The notes: generated by a model from the letters alone, not told the origin. Counted from the first letter of the stretch, positions 1-11,782 are shown. The stretch: 64,000 nucleotides of DNA from Siderastrea siderea (GCA_964030785.1 OZ034968.1:69285399-69349398); one strand, 5' to 3'. Program-made: numbers and translations.

Positions 1-460
1 GGACATCTTCGACTGCAGTCACTTTCCCTGGGCTTGCGTCTCCTGATAATGTTATCCAAACAGCCCTACGGTTGCGGGCTTGAAATTCCGCCTCCTGGGG
101 CGAGAAATTCAGGGAAAAACGTCCAGGGTCAGGAGAAATCCCCTACAACAGATAAAGAACAAAGGGTAAGAGAAACCAACGGAGACCAGCTCAAGCCCAG
201 GGAAAATGACAACCGCAGCCCGCTTAGCGAGCTCAAGGGCAAGTCATGCAAGACAGAGCGCTTGTGGTGTCATTTCCCCGAACCAAGTTAGTCGGGACAA
301 GGGAAAAAACGAACCCGGGCAGAAGAAAGAATCTCTCGAGACAAAAAATTAAATAAATAAATAAATATAACAACCAAAAATCAGAAGTTAAAGACAAGTT
401 TTATTGATGATACAATCACTCAAACACCAAACGGCTATCATCATACTTCATACAGGCGAC
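1..460. other. No gene recognised
   Basis: No convincing coding region was seen. The short reading frame at 34-291 has no recognisable domain. An AATAAA-rich run lies at about 349-370. The only structure of note is the tail of the Gag-like gene entering from the right. Confidence 0.5.
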
Positions 461-2395
461 TCAAAAACGCTTGTTGGGGCATCCACGCGCAATGTGGCCC
501 ATCTGGCCTCAGGCCCAGCATCTTGGCGGGGGACGAGGTCGTCCACCCCCACCACCACCCCTCCTACGGACAGTAGAAGAGGGTCGCGACCGACCAGCGA
601 AAGGATCTTTAAAAGCATTTGCTTCCTTACGAGATTTCTGGATCGCTTTTGCCACTTCTGCTTCCTCTTTGGACGCTATCAGCTTAATCAGAATAGCTTG
701 CAAATTACCATCGGTAAGCAAGGGACGGCACTGGCGCAGGACTATACCAAAACGACTAGCTCTCGCATCTCCTTTCTCCCTGGCTATGTCCACCAAGCTC
801 TCCAAAGCTGCTATAGCCGAATACGGGTCAAAAAGCTCTGGAGGTTTAAACAAGAGCGTCTGGATTGTCACCACCGCCGAATCAACAGTGGAAACATCAG
901 CGGACTTCCGCAAAGTTTCAACTTCTTTCATGAGTTTGGCCAACTAAAGAAATTTAATAGAAAAACGGAATGAGTTTCCCGGCATCGTTGGATCCTTCGC
1001 AGACTTAATTAAGCCAGCCGACCCTTCTCAATCCCCTCAAATCAATGGGACCTACACGGTCAAAAAATAAATAAATAAATAAAATATATATGATTAGACC
1101 GGCCCTTTGCGATCCGTTCAACACCTGGATCCTTCACATTCTTTTACTAATCACTAAACCCTACTCGATCCAATCATATTAATTGGATCCTTATCGGTCT
1201 AAAATATTCACCAGGCCCTTCTCGATCCACTTCCGAAATTGGATCCTACGCGGCCAAAAGCATCATCACAAGACCCTACTCGATCCAACTCTATTTATTG
1301 GATCCTTGGCGGTCCTAAATATTCACCAGGCCCTTCTCGATCCACTTCCGAGATTGGATCCTACGCGGCCTAAAGCATCATCACTAGACCCTACTCGATC
1401 CACTTCCGAGATTGGATCCTTATCAGTCTAAAATAATCACCAGGCCCTTCTCGATCCACTTCCGAAATTGGATCCTACGCGGCCTAAAGCATCATCACTA
1501 GACCCTTCTCGATCCACTTCCGAGATTGGATCCTTATCGGTCTGAAATAATCACCAGGCCCTTCTCGATCCACTTCCGAAATTGGATCCTACGCGGCCTA
1601 AAGCATCATCACTAGACCCTACTCGATCCAATTCCATTTATTGGATCCTTATCGGTCTAAAATAATCACCAGGCCCTTCTCGATCCACTTCCGAAATTGG
1701 ATCCTACGCGGCCTATAACGTTTTGCCTGAAACTAGCAAAGCAAAAAGAAAACAAAATTTAAAATGGAAATATGAAAATTCAATCACGCTGGAAAATCGT
1801 AAAAACACCGCCCATTGTACTGAACGTGCAACATGTGGCCCTGGGGACCCAACACAGGAGTAATTAATGCAAAAACCAAGAAAATGGACCACGCTAACAG
1901 CAAAATTACAGCCCAAATACGAAAACAAAATTGCCGCCGACGAAAAAACAAACAGAAAACAGTAAACAAAACTCAAATTGGAACGAAAACAATTGATACG
2001 AAACGTGAAAAAAGGTGCCACGTGGGTGAGAAGCAAGACCGAACGACTGGGCGTGAGAAAACCTTACCGAAATAGTAAGCTCCCAAGTAAAAAACCTACA
2101 GCGGCGCTAAGAAAATTTATGACAGTGCAAAAGTTACCTCCAAACTTTCCTTCTCCTGAGGCCTGGCGGGTACCTGGGAAGTCGAAGCAGAACTTGAATT
2201 GGTAGCCACCAAAGACGGCTGCGAAGCAGAGGAGGGGCTCACAACAACCGAAGGCGACGCGTTAACGGCGGAAGATACCGGAACCGGTACAGAGACAGAT
2301 TGAGAAGCTGGAACAGCTTGAGAAGACGCAGACGGCTCTAAGGCCGCAATAATGGCGGCCGAATCTTGTTCGTTGAAGCTGGTCGGGAGCGGCAT
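461..2395 (-). pseudogene. Gag-like zinc-knuckle gene, two exons, broken by a stop
   Basis: Exon 1 runs from ATG 2395 to 2138 and ends GAG|GTAACT. Exon 2 starts at 943 after TTTCTTTAG, in phase 0. The product has a Ser/Pro/Val-rich N-terminus, a helical middle part and a basic Gly/Arg tail. The tail leads into CWA-stop-GQMGHIARGC, a CX2CX4HX4C zinc knuckle in which the second Cys codon is TGA (509-511); the frame then runs to a further stop at 461-463. A TATA-like TATATAAA lies about 70 bp upstream on the minus strand. A single knuckle after a basic tail is typical of retroelement Gag or ORF1 proteins. No pol was seen downstream. It could be a decayed retroelement ORF or a former domesticated gene. 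The splice sites look good and the family is unidentified. Confidence 0.6.
1100..1725. repeat. 57-bp minisatellite with a 114-bp higher-order unit
   Basis: About ten monomers, each with CTCGATCCA followed by TTGGATCCT. The variant CTCGATCCACTTCCGAAATT recurs at 1221, 1450, 1564 and 1679, with a near copy at 1336, so alternate monomers form a dimer of 114-115 bp. The array lies inside the intron of the Gag-like gene. Confidence 0.9.
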
Positions 2396-2599
2396 CGTAA
2401 ACCTGGTTCATCCTGTCCTGTCCAAGGTTCGCAACAACTGACACTGTTACTTAATTCATTCTGCTTTATATAATGCTAGATGACGTCACTAGGGATGCTA
2501 ATGAACTATGAATAGTGTTCATATCCCCACTAGTTTATACGCATGCTTGTACTTCTGGTAATTTATGATTATATAATTTATGTTGAATATTAATATATG

Positions 2600-3075
2600 A
2601 AATTCATATATTTGAACTGCGCATAAAGATAGAATTATGTGTAGATCATCGCAGTGAAGGTGTTTCAACCTAAGCGGTTGAAAAGAAGAAACCTGAAAAA
2701 ATTCAGGCTTGAACGGGAATCGAACCCATGGCCTCTGCGATACCGGTGCAGCGCTCTAACCAATTGAGCTATCAAGCCAACTGGGAGCTGTCAACTGAGA
2801 GTTCGTATTTATCCCGTAGATGGAGAATGAATGAATATAAAGATATGAAATTCATATATTTGAACTGCGGATAAAGATAGAATTATGTGTAGACCATCGC
2901 AGTGAAGGTGTTTCAACCTAAGCGGTTGAAAAGAAGAAACCTGAAAAAATTCAGGCTTGAACGGGAATCGAGCCCATGACCTCTGCGATACCGGTGCAGC
3001 GCTCTAACCAACTGAGCTATCAAGCCAACTGAGAGCTGGTCAATTGAGAGTTCGTATTTATCCCGTAGATGGAGA
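2600..3075 (-). repeat. Two tandem copies of a tRNA-derived SINE
   Basis: Two units of about 245 bp in direct orientation. Each has a 73-bp tRNA-like head (2706-2778 and 2954-3026 on the minus strand) with paired acceptor ends, an A box (TAGCTCAATTGG) and a B box (GGTTCGATTCC). The anticodon position reads GGT (Thr-like), but base 33 is C and the 31-39 pair is mismatched. A conserved tail follows, with TTTTTTCAGG and ACTGCGATGATC. These are SINE copies rather than working tRNA genes. Confidence 0.75.
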
Positions 3076-3084
3076 ATGAATGTA

Positions 3085-3410
3085 TATTAATATATGAAAT
3101 TCATATATTTGAACTGCGGATAGATAAAGATAGAATTATGTGTAGATCATCGCAGTGAAGGTGTTTCAACCTAAGCGGTTCAGGTCTCTTCTTTTCAACC
3201 GTTAGAGCGCTGCACCGTTATCGCAGAGATCGTGGGTTCTATTCCCGTTCAAGCCTGAATTTTTTCAGGTTTCTTCTTTTCAACCGCTTAGGTTGAAACA
3301 CCTTCACTGCGATGATCTACACATAATTCTATCTTTATCCGCAGTTCAAATATATGAATTTAATATATTAATATTCATTCATTCTCCATCTACGGGATAA
3401 ATGAAGCCAA
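3085..3410. repeat. Inverted, truncated SINE copies (palindrome)
   Basis: A minus-strand SINE tail (3120-3180) runs straight into a plus-strand copy (3200-3400) whose tRNA head has lost its 5' third. Together they form a large imperfect palindrome made of the same SINE. Confidence 0.65.
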
Positions 3411-3654
3411 ATGAAGAACTATAGCCTGAAAAAGTTCAAGGTCGAAATGAAGGACAAATTACTCAGTAGTTTATTATGACAATATTACGCATTGATACTC
3501 ATTGATATATACATATATATTTGTTAGATAATTCTTATGCTATTTATTGTACATTGGGATTGTAGTATTAATTATTATTATATTATTGTAAGTGGTTATT
3601 GAAAAGCCTGTCAAGGAATAACCATTAAAGACCATTTCCATTTCCATTTCCATT

Positions 3655-3845
3655 TCCAAATACGAACTCTCAGTTGACCAGCTCCCAGTTGGCTTGATAG
3701 CTCAGTTGGTTAGAGCGCTGCACCGGTATCGCAGCGGCCATGGGTTCGATTCCCGTTCAAGCCTGAATTTTTTCAGGTTTCTTCTTTTCAACCGCTTAGG
3801 TTGAAACACCTTCACTGCGATGATCTACACATAATTCTATAATTT
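3655..3845 (+). repeat. tRNA-derived SINE, plus strand
   Basis: A fourth copy of the SINE. The 73-bp tRNA(Thr)-like head is at 3691-3763, followed by the same tail as the minus-strand copies. The flank carries the same GAACTCTCAGTTGACCAGCT segment, so flanking DNA was duplicated along with the SINE. Confidence 0.75.
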
Positions 3846-5425
3846 ATGTTACCAGTCAAATTAAAATCAATCTTAAAACAATGTAAGGGAACTAAATCTT
3901 GGGGATTTTGCTGGCGCTTTGTCAAAACTTTGCTAAAATTTTGATTAAGTGTCTTGAATCAAAATGCTCCTTTTAACACCGAGAGAAAGATACGTTTGCA
4001 AGAAGAGCAGACCATAATGAATTTTAACTAATTTTAATTTTAATTTTAATTTTTACACAACAACTGGCATTACTTGACTAAAGCTGGCTCAACATTTTCA
4101 AGTTGTAATCTATGTCCATCCTGGCCAATGACACTTGTTAACAATATCATATTAGACTCTTTCAACACAACTGGACCAAGTTTTTTTGGTTCTCGTTAAT
4201 GTAAATGTGACTTTGGCTTTTTAAAGTCTCATTTAAAATAGCTGATATAGTCCCTAGAGTTCAAGCCAAATATTTTTTTATGTTCAAAACTTTGCAAATC
4301 CGAGACAGTCTTGTTGAGACGTCCAATTATTGTATTCTTTGTGAACTTATCCGACGTTAATTGGGCAGGCTTAACTGTCGAAAAAATGTTAATGTAGTAA
4401 ATCAGCAGTTTAGATGTGCGGACTGTACTAGAATAGAATGTAGATCAAACTGCTACTGTGTATAAATGTCACTAAACTTCTACAAGTCTTAGGTTATCCA
4501 GTACCAGGCTCTCAACGGAATGGTAGTGCCGGCAAAAAGTAGAAAGGGAACCCAAAAATAAGACACCCGGGATGTTTCTCTGCTACCTCGAGCTCGTAAC
4601 AGGCTAGCTTTTGGGTGAGAGGAACTGGTACGGTTCTTTTTATACCAGTTTATTCTTATTCTAATTCCTCGCGAAGCGAGGTTTATAAATTTGTCGCGTG
4701 GGGATCGCGCAAGGATTGCTTAGGGCGGTCAAATCTCGATCTGCCTATATCTTTTTCGAAGGTGTCCACACAGTTGCCTAACAAAAAACCAAATCGCGAC
4801 CGCTGACAGTTGCCCACTCTCATGTTTCTTCATTTCTTGCTTGCTTCGCTGCGAACATTTGCGTGCTGACATGTTTATTCATCGTCCGTGAATAAGTTAC
4901 TGGAAAAAATTTCTGATGCAAATGAGGGATCAAGCAAAGACAGCAACTCCTGATTTAACAAGTGGCTAGAAATCCATTCCGGGGGAGATTTACAACTGAA
5001 ACTCAGCGTGAATGCCGACTTGAAATTCAGCAGGTACAACGAAGGCTTGTCACTTCGCGACGCATTTCTCCTAAGAAAGGGCGACTTGGTGCAAGTCTAA
5101 ACGAAGGCGAAAGAGTCGACGACATAAACGGGTAGCGAACATCGTTTACCAGTAATAACTAGCGAAGAATAAATTGACTAAAGCCATCAGCAGGACAAAC
5201 AGGAGACTGGAATATCACAGGCAAGAAATCTTAGAACGTAGTCTTAATAGCACAGCGCTACTACAAAACGAGATTCCCCAACAACGCGAGAATCGATACA
5301 AGGTCTTCGAAATTGTAACTCAGTCACACCGATTGAATAATGAGAATGAACTCAGCGGCTACAAATTAAATTCTTCGAGAAAATGTGTGCTGAAACCGAT
5401 CAAAACCGGCGACACCCGGTCACCC
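3846..5425. other. No gene recognised
   Basis: No domain, RNA gene or clear repeat was recognised. The short frames at 4615-4806 and 5174-5428 look like chance. Confidence 0.4.
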
Positions 5426-7388
5426 TGACCCCCGGTCCGTGGACCAGTCCAACGGACTGGGTCCACGGACCACCTCACGGACCGGTCCATGGACCAACGT
5501 ACCAATACGGAGCACCCCTACTGACTCCCTCAAAAATTCAATAGAAAAATAAAGAAATAAAAAATATATATAAATGAAAATATAAATTCTTACCCATAGT
5601 CGATCCTTAATCGTGGTGCGCGCGGTGAGATCGCGAACTGTCACGAGTCCACTCTATATTGTACATTGTCAGTATTACACCAATTTAGCAGGCTTAAGCA
5701 AATCCAAACTGTCAGTTCATCTGTAATACGAAATGCGAACAGGAAGAAATAAAGACAAATGGAGAAGCTTTGCTGTTTTGTCAGTGTTTCTTGCCTCCGC
5801 CATTTTGTTCGGCCCATTCTCCCACGGGTCCAAGATCCACAGAAGCCCCAGGCTTCAGAAAGGAAAATCCCATTGTGAAAATTGTCATTGCATTTTTTTT
5901 TTTTTGCAAAATTACTGTCGGGTTGTATGGTTGGCCAACAGTTTTGTTTTCCACCATATTCCCTTGTTGTCGCCCTTGGCTACAGGCCATTTATGTACCG
6001 GTCAAATTGAAGCCTCAACATCCCCCCCGGACAAACCCCGGGCATTTGACTGTGCATCGTGCTCGGGAAGGGGGGAATTTGAACGTTGCCTTGGAAGGGT
6101 GGGGAATTTGAACCAGATTTATCTCTAGTTCTAGCGTAATATGCCCGTGAGTTTTTTCGGTTTTTGCAGGGTTTGACAGATTTCCAAGGTAGAACTTCAC
6201 CTTTGTTAGTGAATAACGCGCTCAAAACGGTCTTTAAAGGGGCACAGTCACGCTATTCTAGTTAACTTAAAAATCAAAAATATGTCCTCACATCACTGAA
6301 CGCCCACAAATAATGGTCTAGTTTTGTTACCAAAGACTATATTACTTCAATAACACTATTTTCTGTCGTTTGTTGTTACGGATGGCTCGGATGGAAATAA
6401 ATTGCAATTTGAAAAAATTAGGCCAAACTTTTCAAATTCTTTCAGCGTGTTGACATTAAATCGATATTAAATGGTCATGGTTTGTTTTCTCTTATTGAAA
6501 TTAAGTTAATATATTCCTTTAAATGTTCAAACACAATGCTGGGCATGGATAAAGTTAGCTACTAGAAATCGGCGAATTCCTCGTGACTATGCCCCTTTAA
6601 ATGAAGTTTGAAGGTGTCATTACGGCATATCTCTCTCTGACAAGCGTGAACAGTGTTTGATTGAAGACGAAATTTGTCTTTGAGGAGAGGTATTTCAGTA
6701 ACAATGGGTGGGGCATTTGAACGGCTTTTTTGCCCCGAGGGGAGGGAATTTGAATAAGCCAATCTTCAAAAGTTCAAATGCCCGGGGGGTTGCCCGGGGG
6801 GTTGCCCGGGGGGGATGTTGAAGCTTCAATTTGACTGGTACATCATATTTTAACAACAGACGTCCTGTCTGCGATGAGTAGGGCAAAGGTTGGTGGTAGA
6901 ATTAGACAATTTTTTTTGCCCCCACCCCCCCTCCCGGCCCCCACCATATCCCAAGGTAAACAGTAATAAAAACCGAAACAACTCGACAAGCGTGTGAAGT
7001 TCATGGCCTGGGGCTAATGTGGATCTTGGACCCGTGGGAGAATGGGCCGAACAAAATGGCGGTGGCAAGAAAGAGCGACAAAACAGCAAAACTTCTCCAT
7101 TTGTCATGTACAACAGATGAACGACAGTTTAGATTTGCTTAAGCCTGCTAAATTGGTGCAATACCGACAATACTTGTGGCAGTGCGCGATCTCACCGCGC
7201 GAAACGCGATTGAGGGTCGACTATGGGTAAGAATTTATATTTTCATTTTTATTTATTTTTTATGCATTTTTTTTTCTAGTGAATTTTTGAGGGGGTCAGT
7301 AGGGGTGGTCCGTATAGGTGGTCCATGGACCGGTCCGTGAGGTGGTCCGTGGACCCAGTCCGTTGGACTGGTCCACGGACCGGGGTCA
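5426..7388. mobile_element. Foldback element of about 2 kb with inverted arms of about 400 bp
   Basis: The left arm starts TGACC, followed by a run of Cs and CGGTCCGTGGACC. It is mirrored by the right arm ending GGTCCACGGACCGGGGTCA. The similarity continues inward for about 400 bp, through ATTCTTACCCATAGTCGA and CATTTTGTTCGGCCCATTCT. A second inverted pair (5990-6075 and 6700-6845) lies nearer the centre. No transposase frame was seen, so it is non-autonomous. No clear target duplication was found. Confidence 0.7.
6238..6596. mobile_element. TTAA-flanked MITE nested in the foldback element
   Basis: A 359-bp element with ends AGGGGCACAGTCACG and CGTGACTATGCCCCT, flanked by TTAA on both sides (6234-6237 and 6597-6600). 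A TTAA target fits the piggyBac or Kolobok superfamilies. It carries no coding capacity. Confidence 0.75.
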
Positions 7389-9013
7389 GTGTTTTCGGGT
7401 CACCCGACTATCAAGTGCTTCGACAAAATGATTTTGTTAGAATTAACGAGAGGCGACAAAAGCACACGATCATCAAAATACTTTTGCTAGAATACCTTTC
7501 CAAGGGATGGTGACTGAACGGATTGGCTCAAAATTATTTCCTCTCTCTACCGTTATCTTTACTCTTGATGTATCAGTAATTATCAACATATGATTATTTT
7601 TCCAAGTATGTTCAAAACCACAAATTACACAAGAGAAATTACCAGTAAATTGTTTCACAAAGTAGGTTTCAGTTCCCCAAACAGTGCATATTTGTGTATG
7701 AGCAGTAAAAAGAACTTGATTTTCAAGTTTAGGACGTTCCCGAGAAAATATTTGAAAGAAATAATTCATATTAGATTAGTAAGAATTTATAAGAGTTTAT
7801 GTTTTCCGTTTTGGATATTGACCCTGTTAATAGTTTTAAAAAATAATAATATTCAGATGGTTCAGAAAGGAAAATTTCTGTTCACAATTTGGATAGAAGT
7901 GGACTTGCTCTGCCCCTAGTAATTACCACTTAATGTGTAGCGGGGATAGGTACATACATGTAATCAGTATGCATTTGATATGAAACAAAAGTTACTGCTT
8001 AACATTAATTATTGATAATAATTTCATGCTACATACAGTGACCAGCATCACAGCTCTGCTCGCAGTGCACAAGCAAGCACCGAGTTCATGAGAATTGAGA
8101 TCCTGGTAACCTTCAACATGATTTGACTATGTGAAAGTTTACTTACTTCTGAAGGTTCCACATGCTATAACCTACATTCACCCTTTCCCTTAACTGGCTA
8201 CTGAACTTGCTTTCCATACCAATTGACCCTTTAAGCCCCAATGTAAACCTACAAATTCTCCTTACTGGTCTTCATACATTTCTTGTAGTACTAGTGCAGA
8301 GAACTTCTTTCTACTGACATTAACACTATTCATGCTTGGTGATCAATTCCTTAATTCTGATGACCAAATTAAAGCATTGTTATTGTAGAGAGATGCTGAT
8401 CACTGGGGCTTCAAGGGTTAATTTACTGTGACAGTTAACTAATCCAATTTTTATAGTATGTTGGAGGGAATGAATAAACTTGCTACCACATCAATATGAA
8501 ACTATGTGCTTTGTTTGCCATTATTCTGGTTTAGTCTCATTTCAATTTTTGGCTGTAAACGAATAATTTTTTTAATGCGCCGCATCGGCACCCTTCAGCA
8601 GTAGTAGACTCCTGCTTTCTCAACCATTCAAGGGAAATAATGAAATGTTTTAGCTATTGACACTTGTCAATACCCAGTAAATAGAACAAAAACTGTACAA
8701 CAGCATCTAAAGGAAACGGCCGGGTTAATGTTGGAGATAACATGCGTGCGGCTCCAAGTTTGAATTTGAACTGCATTTCTGATAAACCTACTCTCACCCA
8801 ACAAAAATAAACAGAAACACCACTACATATTGTCTTGGACAACAGCAATTTATCTTATGTCAGAATGAAGAGAGGTGAAGGGGGGGGGGGGGGGGGATGA
8901 ACGTATTTTCAGTTAGCTCAAATCAAAGCCGGAAACTCGTACCCAGTTCCAATGCGTTAGATTTTAGTTAGGATGCAAGTTACATGGAAGCGACTGCGAA
9001 CCAGAATGTCGAT
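7389..9013. other. No gene recognised
   Basis: AT-rich sequence with no convincing coding region. A 17-G run starts at 8880. The frames at 7473-7769 and 7590-7919 overlap on opposite strands and have no domain. Confidence 0.4.
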
Positions 9014-9231
9014 CTAAACTCCCAATTCGGGACCATTGTAGCCACGCATCCACACCTCCAGTTCAGTGTTTGTTCCTTCAATGGCCACGGAATTGCACTC
9101 AGTTATGCGGGAACAGCGTAACAAACACTCCATCAAGGTAGAGCCTGGGAATGTGTGAAGAATGGCACCTGGTTTTTGTTTCACGGTGAAGACAGGTTGA
9201 AAATGGCCAAAGATGAAGCCTTCTTTGTCTT
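9014..9231 (-). pseudogene. PAN/apple-type exon, truncated
   Basis: The exon starts after TTTTTCTGCAG. It reads a PAN/apple-like segment with the core MECLLRCSRITECNSVAIEG, close to the exon at 33,469-33,749. After the EGTNT stretch the sequence departs from that paralogue and soon reaches a stop, so the Cys-containing end of the domain is missing. PAN domains occur in secreted or surface proteins and bind proteins or carbohydrate. It is probably a broken third copy of the tandem LamG-PAN module. Confidence 0.55.
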
Positions 9232-9443
9232 CTGCAGAAAAATGAGAAAGAGATATCTTTGGCCACAGCAATTCAACATCGCTTTGACTTTGCTCCGGTT
9301 CAAAATCGCAACACAACCGGGAAATAAGGGTTCGGGGCAGCAGATATAACTATTAAAGTTTTCGTTCTCGACTGAAACTAGTTAACTTCTTAACTTCTGA
9401 CTCTCAATTGAAATGACATGAACAAGTGAATAAGTGTAGCCAC

Positions 9444-9556
9444 CAAGTGTGCCCCAAAAGGTTCTGTTCTTTACTGCGATTATTTCCTGTTGGCTCAGTA
9501 CTTTGTTGTACACCTGGACACAACGGATGCGTCCGGTGAAGTACCTTTGGTCAAAC
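9444..9556 (-). pseudogene. LamG second exon, 5'-truncated
   Basis: Reads DQRYFTGRIRCVQVYNKVLS and then QQEIIAVKNRTFW, the C-terminal strands of a LamG/concanavalin-like domain. It closely matches the exons at 34,905-35,082 and 37,663-37,834. A donor-like TTG|GTGGCT ends it. The 5' part present in the paralogues is missing, so the copy is partial. Confidence 0.6.
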
Positions 9557-9719
9557 GCAGGACGGGATAGGCGATACAAAACCGATTAGTGGCCTAAAAC
9601 AAAGTATAAAGACAGTATTTAATATAATGTATAACATACACATAGTTTCGTCGACATTAATGCCGTGTTTCATCTATAATGATGTGGTTTCCGGCCAGGA
9701 AAACATCAGTTAGATAAGG

Positions 9720-10959
9720 GACGGACCATTAGAAAAGTGATGGGGGGGGGGGGGGGGTGGGGGATTTTTAGCCTGCCAGAATTTTTTTTTGGCCCATTTC
9801 CTGTGCAAGAATTTTTTTTTGGCTACAGCCCTATGGATGAATTTTTTTTTCTTGGGAAAATATTTTCCTTATGCACAATTTGCTATTGAATTAATTAAAA
9901 ACAATGCAACTTTGTTTTACTAAATACATAGCTTGTCCTGTTACGTTACTTTACATTTTTAAGTTTATTTTATTACAAAACACTTTTTAATAATGTTTGC
10001 TTTAAAATTTAATTTACTGAAGGAGGTTTCAAAAGTAAATAGCGATTTATAGTGAAAAATTGTGTAATATTATTGATATACATGTATGGATTTTTTATAA
10101 AAGACGTATTCATATGAAATGATCATGATGATTTGATACAAACAGTGGTGTCCAGAAAGATTAATTTATAAAATATACAGTACATACACTGTTATTTCCT
10201 TAATTTAAAAACAATTCTTTTCTAAAACGTAGCTCATAAATTTGCCTTTAAAACTTTTGATATAAAATACATACAGGTACCTTCTAACCCTTTGATGGAA
10301 AGTTAAGGGTTATAATTTAATGTAACAGCTTTTTGAGGATGTAGACACAGTGGGAGAGTAGGAAGCCACTGGGAGTGGAAGGCTTTCCAGTGCACTTCCG
10401 TATTCCTTATTCCACGAGAGCGTTGTAACAAGCTTCAGCTCCTGAGCTTGTCGTGTGTTAATAATTTACAGTTTAATAGACTACGCTTATTCGAACTCAA
10501 TTATTTTGAATTTCCCGTTATTTCAAACTTAAACCGATTTCCCTTCGGCTTGGATTTGCCCTTCACTCATTTACTATCGGTTATTTTGAACTCCCGCTAT
10601 CTCAAACTTTTTTTGTTTCCCCCGACGGTTCAAAAGAACGGGGTTCAACTGTATGACCGTGACTATAAAGACGACAAAAAATTTGTTCCAGACGAAGGTA
10701 TCCCCCTCCCGACAAAAGAAATATTAATTATGAAAACAATATTTTATAGCATCCTGGCAGAGCCCCATGGCCAGAAAATTTCCAATTTTTTAAACACTGG
10801 AGACACTACTTGAGCACTTTGGCAGAACGAATTATGGTTTCATATCAAAATGAGGCCCATCTTGTGCATGAATTTTTTTTCGGACATTTTCCCTTGCATG
10901 AATTTTTTTTGTTTTTTTTCCCACCCCCCCCCTCCCCATCACTTTTCTAATGGTCCGTC
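9720..10959. mobile_element. 1.24-kb non-autonomous element with inverted ends
   Basis: The left end GACGGACCATTAGAAAAGTG, followed by ATGGGG and a G run, is mirrored by CCCCATCACTTTTCTAATGG followed by TCCGTC at the right end. The AATTTTTTTTT tracts next to each end are also mirrored. The interior is AT-rich with no transposase. The 121-residue frame at 10,448-10,813 has no domain. Confidence 0.65.
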
Positions 10960-11102
10960 ACTAAGGAGTAGTTGCTTAGCATTCGCTGTATTGCTTTTCA
11001 CTTTATTTTTGATAAGGCTTTCCTGATGTAAACAGATTTTGCATATGTAATTTCACAGGATCAAACAAATCAAAACCGAACAACTAGTACTACAACTCTA
11101 TT

Positions 11103-11108
11103 TTTGCT
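11103..11108. other. Left target-site duplication of the Polinton (TTTGCT)
   Basis: TTTGCT immediately precedes the first base of the left inverted repeat. The identical hexamer follows the right repeat at 28,982-28,987. Six-base duplications are the rule for Polinton/Maverick integration. Confidence 0.93.
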
Positions 11109-11686
11109 AGTAGTTATAGAGTTGGCGGTTCGAGACCAGTTTTTTCAAAACTGGTCTTGAACAGCGCCAACTCTATAACTACTATAATCATATGGTCACC
11201 AACATATGGTGAGGAGCCGAGCAGGCTCGGGAAGTCGTTGACGAAGTCAACGAGCGAGGCTCCTTCCGGCCTATTGTGGGTAGACATGCAATCTCTGCGA
11301 GATTGCATGTCGTAGGGCACAATAGGCATAATGTCGCCATAACATTTTCAACTATATTGGTTCCATAATTATATGGTCACCAACATATGGTGAGGAGCCG
11401 AGCAGGCTCGGGAAGTCGTTGACGAAGTCAACGAGCGAGGCTCCTTCCGGCCTATTGTGGGTAGACATGCAATCTCGCAGAGATTGCATGTCGTAGGGCA
11501 CAATAGGCATAATGGCGCCATAACATTTTCAACTATATTGGTTCCATCACATAGCTCCACATCATTTTTTTATATGCTAGATCCATATTTTTGCATTGGG
11601 GAACAAAAGCGGAGCTTTTTGTGAGGCAGTGAATTGATCGCAAAGCGATCAAGAGGGGAAGTTTCTTTTTGCGATGCTGGTTCCAT
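11109..11686 (+). repeat. Left terminal inverted repeat of the Polinton
   Basis: 578 bp, mirrored at 28,405-28,981 with few differences. From the end inward it holds a 75-bp imperfect palindrome (11,109-11,183), two 181-bp tandem units from about 11,190 and 11,371, and a unique inner part with a short GATCGC palindrome. Each 181-bp unit contains hairpins: CATATGG repeats, GGAGCC/GGCTCC, GTTGAC/GTCAAC, GACATGCAATCTC with its mirror, and CCTATTGTG/CACAATAGG. Confidence 0.93.
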
Positions 11687-11782
11687 TTTATGTATCCAAC
11701 GCATTATTCAATCACGTGATTCCACACCACAGGAAGTCTTTCTCGGAAAAGCAGGAAGTTTTTCTCAGAAACAAGTCTGGAC

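Noticed and set aside
404..973. Plus-strand frames of 158-189 codons opposite the Gag-like exon
   Set aside because: They are antisense shadows of the minus-strand exon that has good splice sites and a zinc knuckle.
1183..1431. 82-codon frame with repeated DPTR-type units
   Set aside because: It is a translation of the minisatellite.
2706..3763. Functional tRNA-Thr genes
   Set aside because: The heads have C at position 33 and a mismatched 31-39 pair, and carry a conserved SINE tail; they look like SINE heads.
5733..6225. Overlapping frames of 69-131 codons on both strands
   Set aside because: They lie in the foldback arms, overlap each other and have no domain.
10448..10813. 121-codon frame inside the 1.24-kb MITE
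   Set aside because: No domain, low-complexity aromatic and hydrophobic composition, non-autonomous context.
11114..11560. 63- and 71-codon frames in the Polinton TIRs, repeated at 28,761-28,976
   Set aside because: They read through nested hairpins that exist in both TIRs; identity reflects the inverted repeat, not protein constraint.
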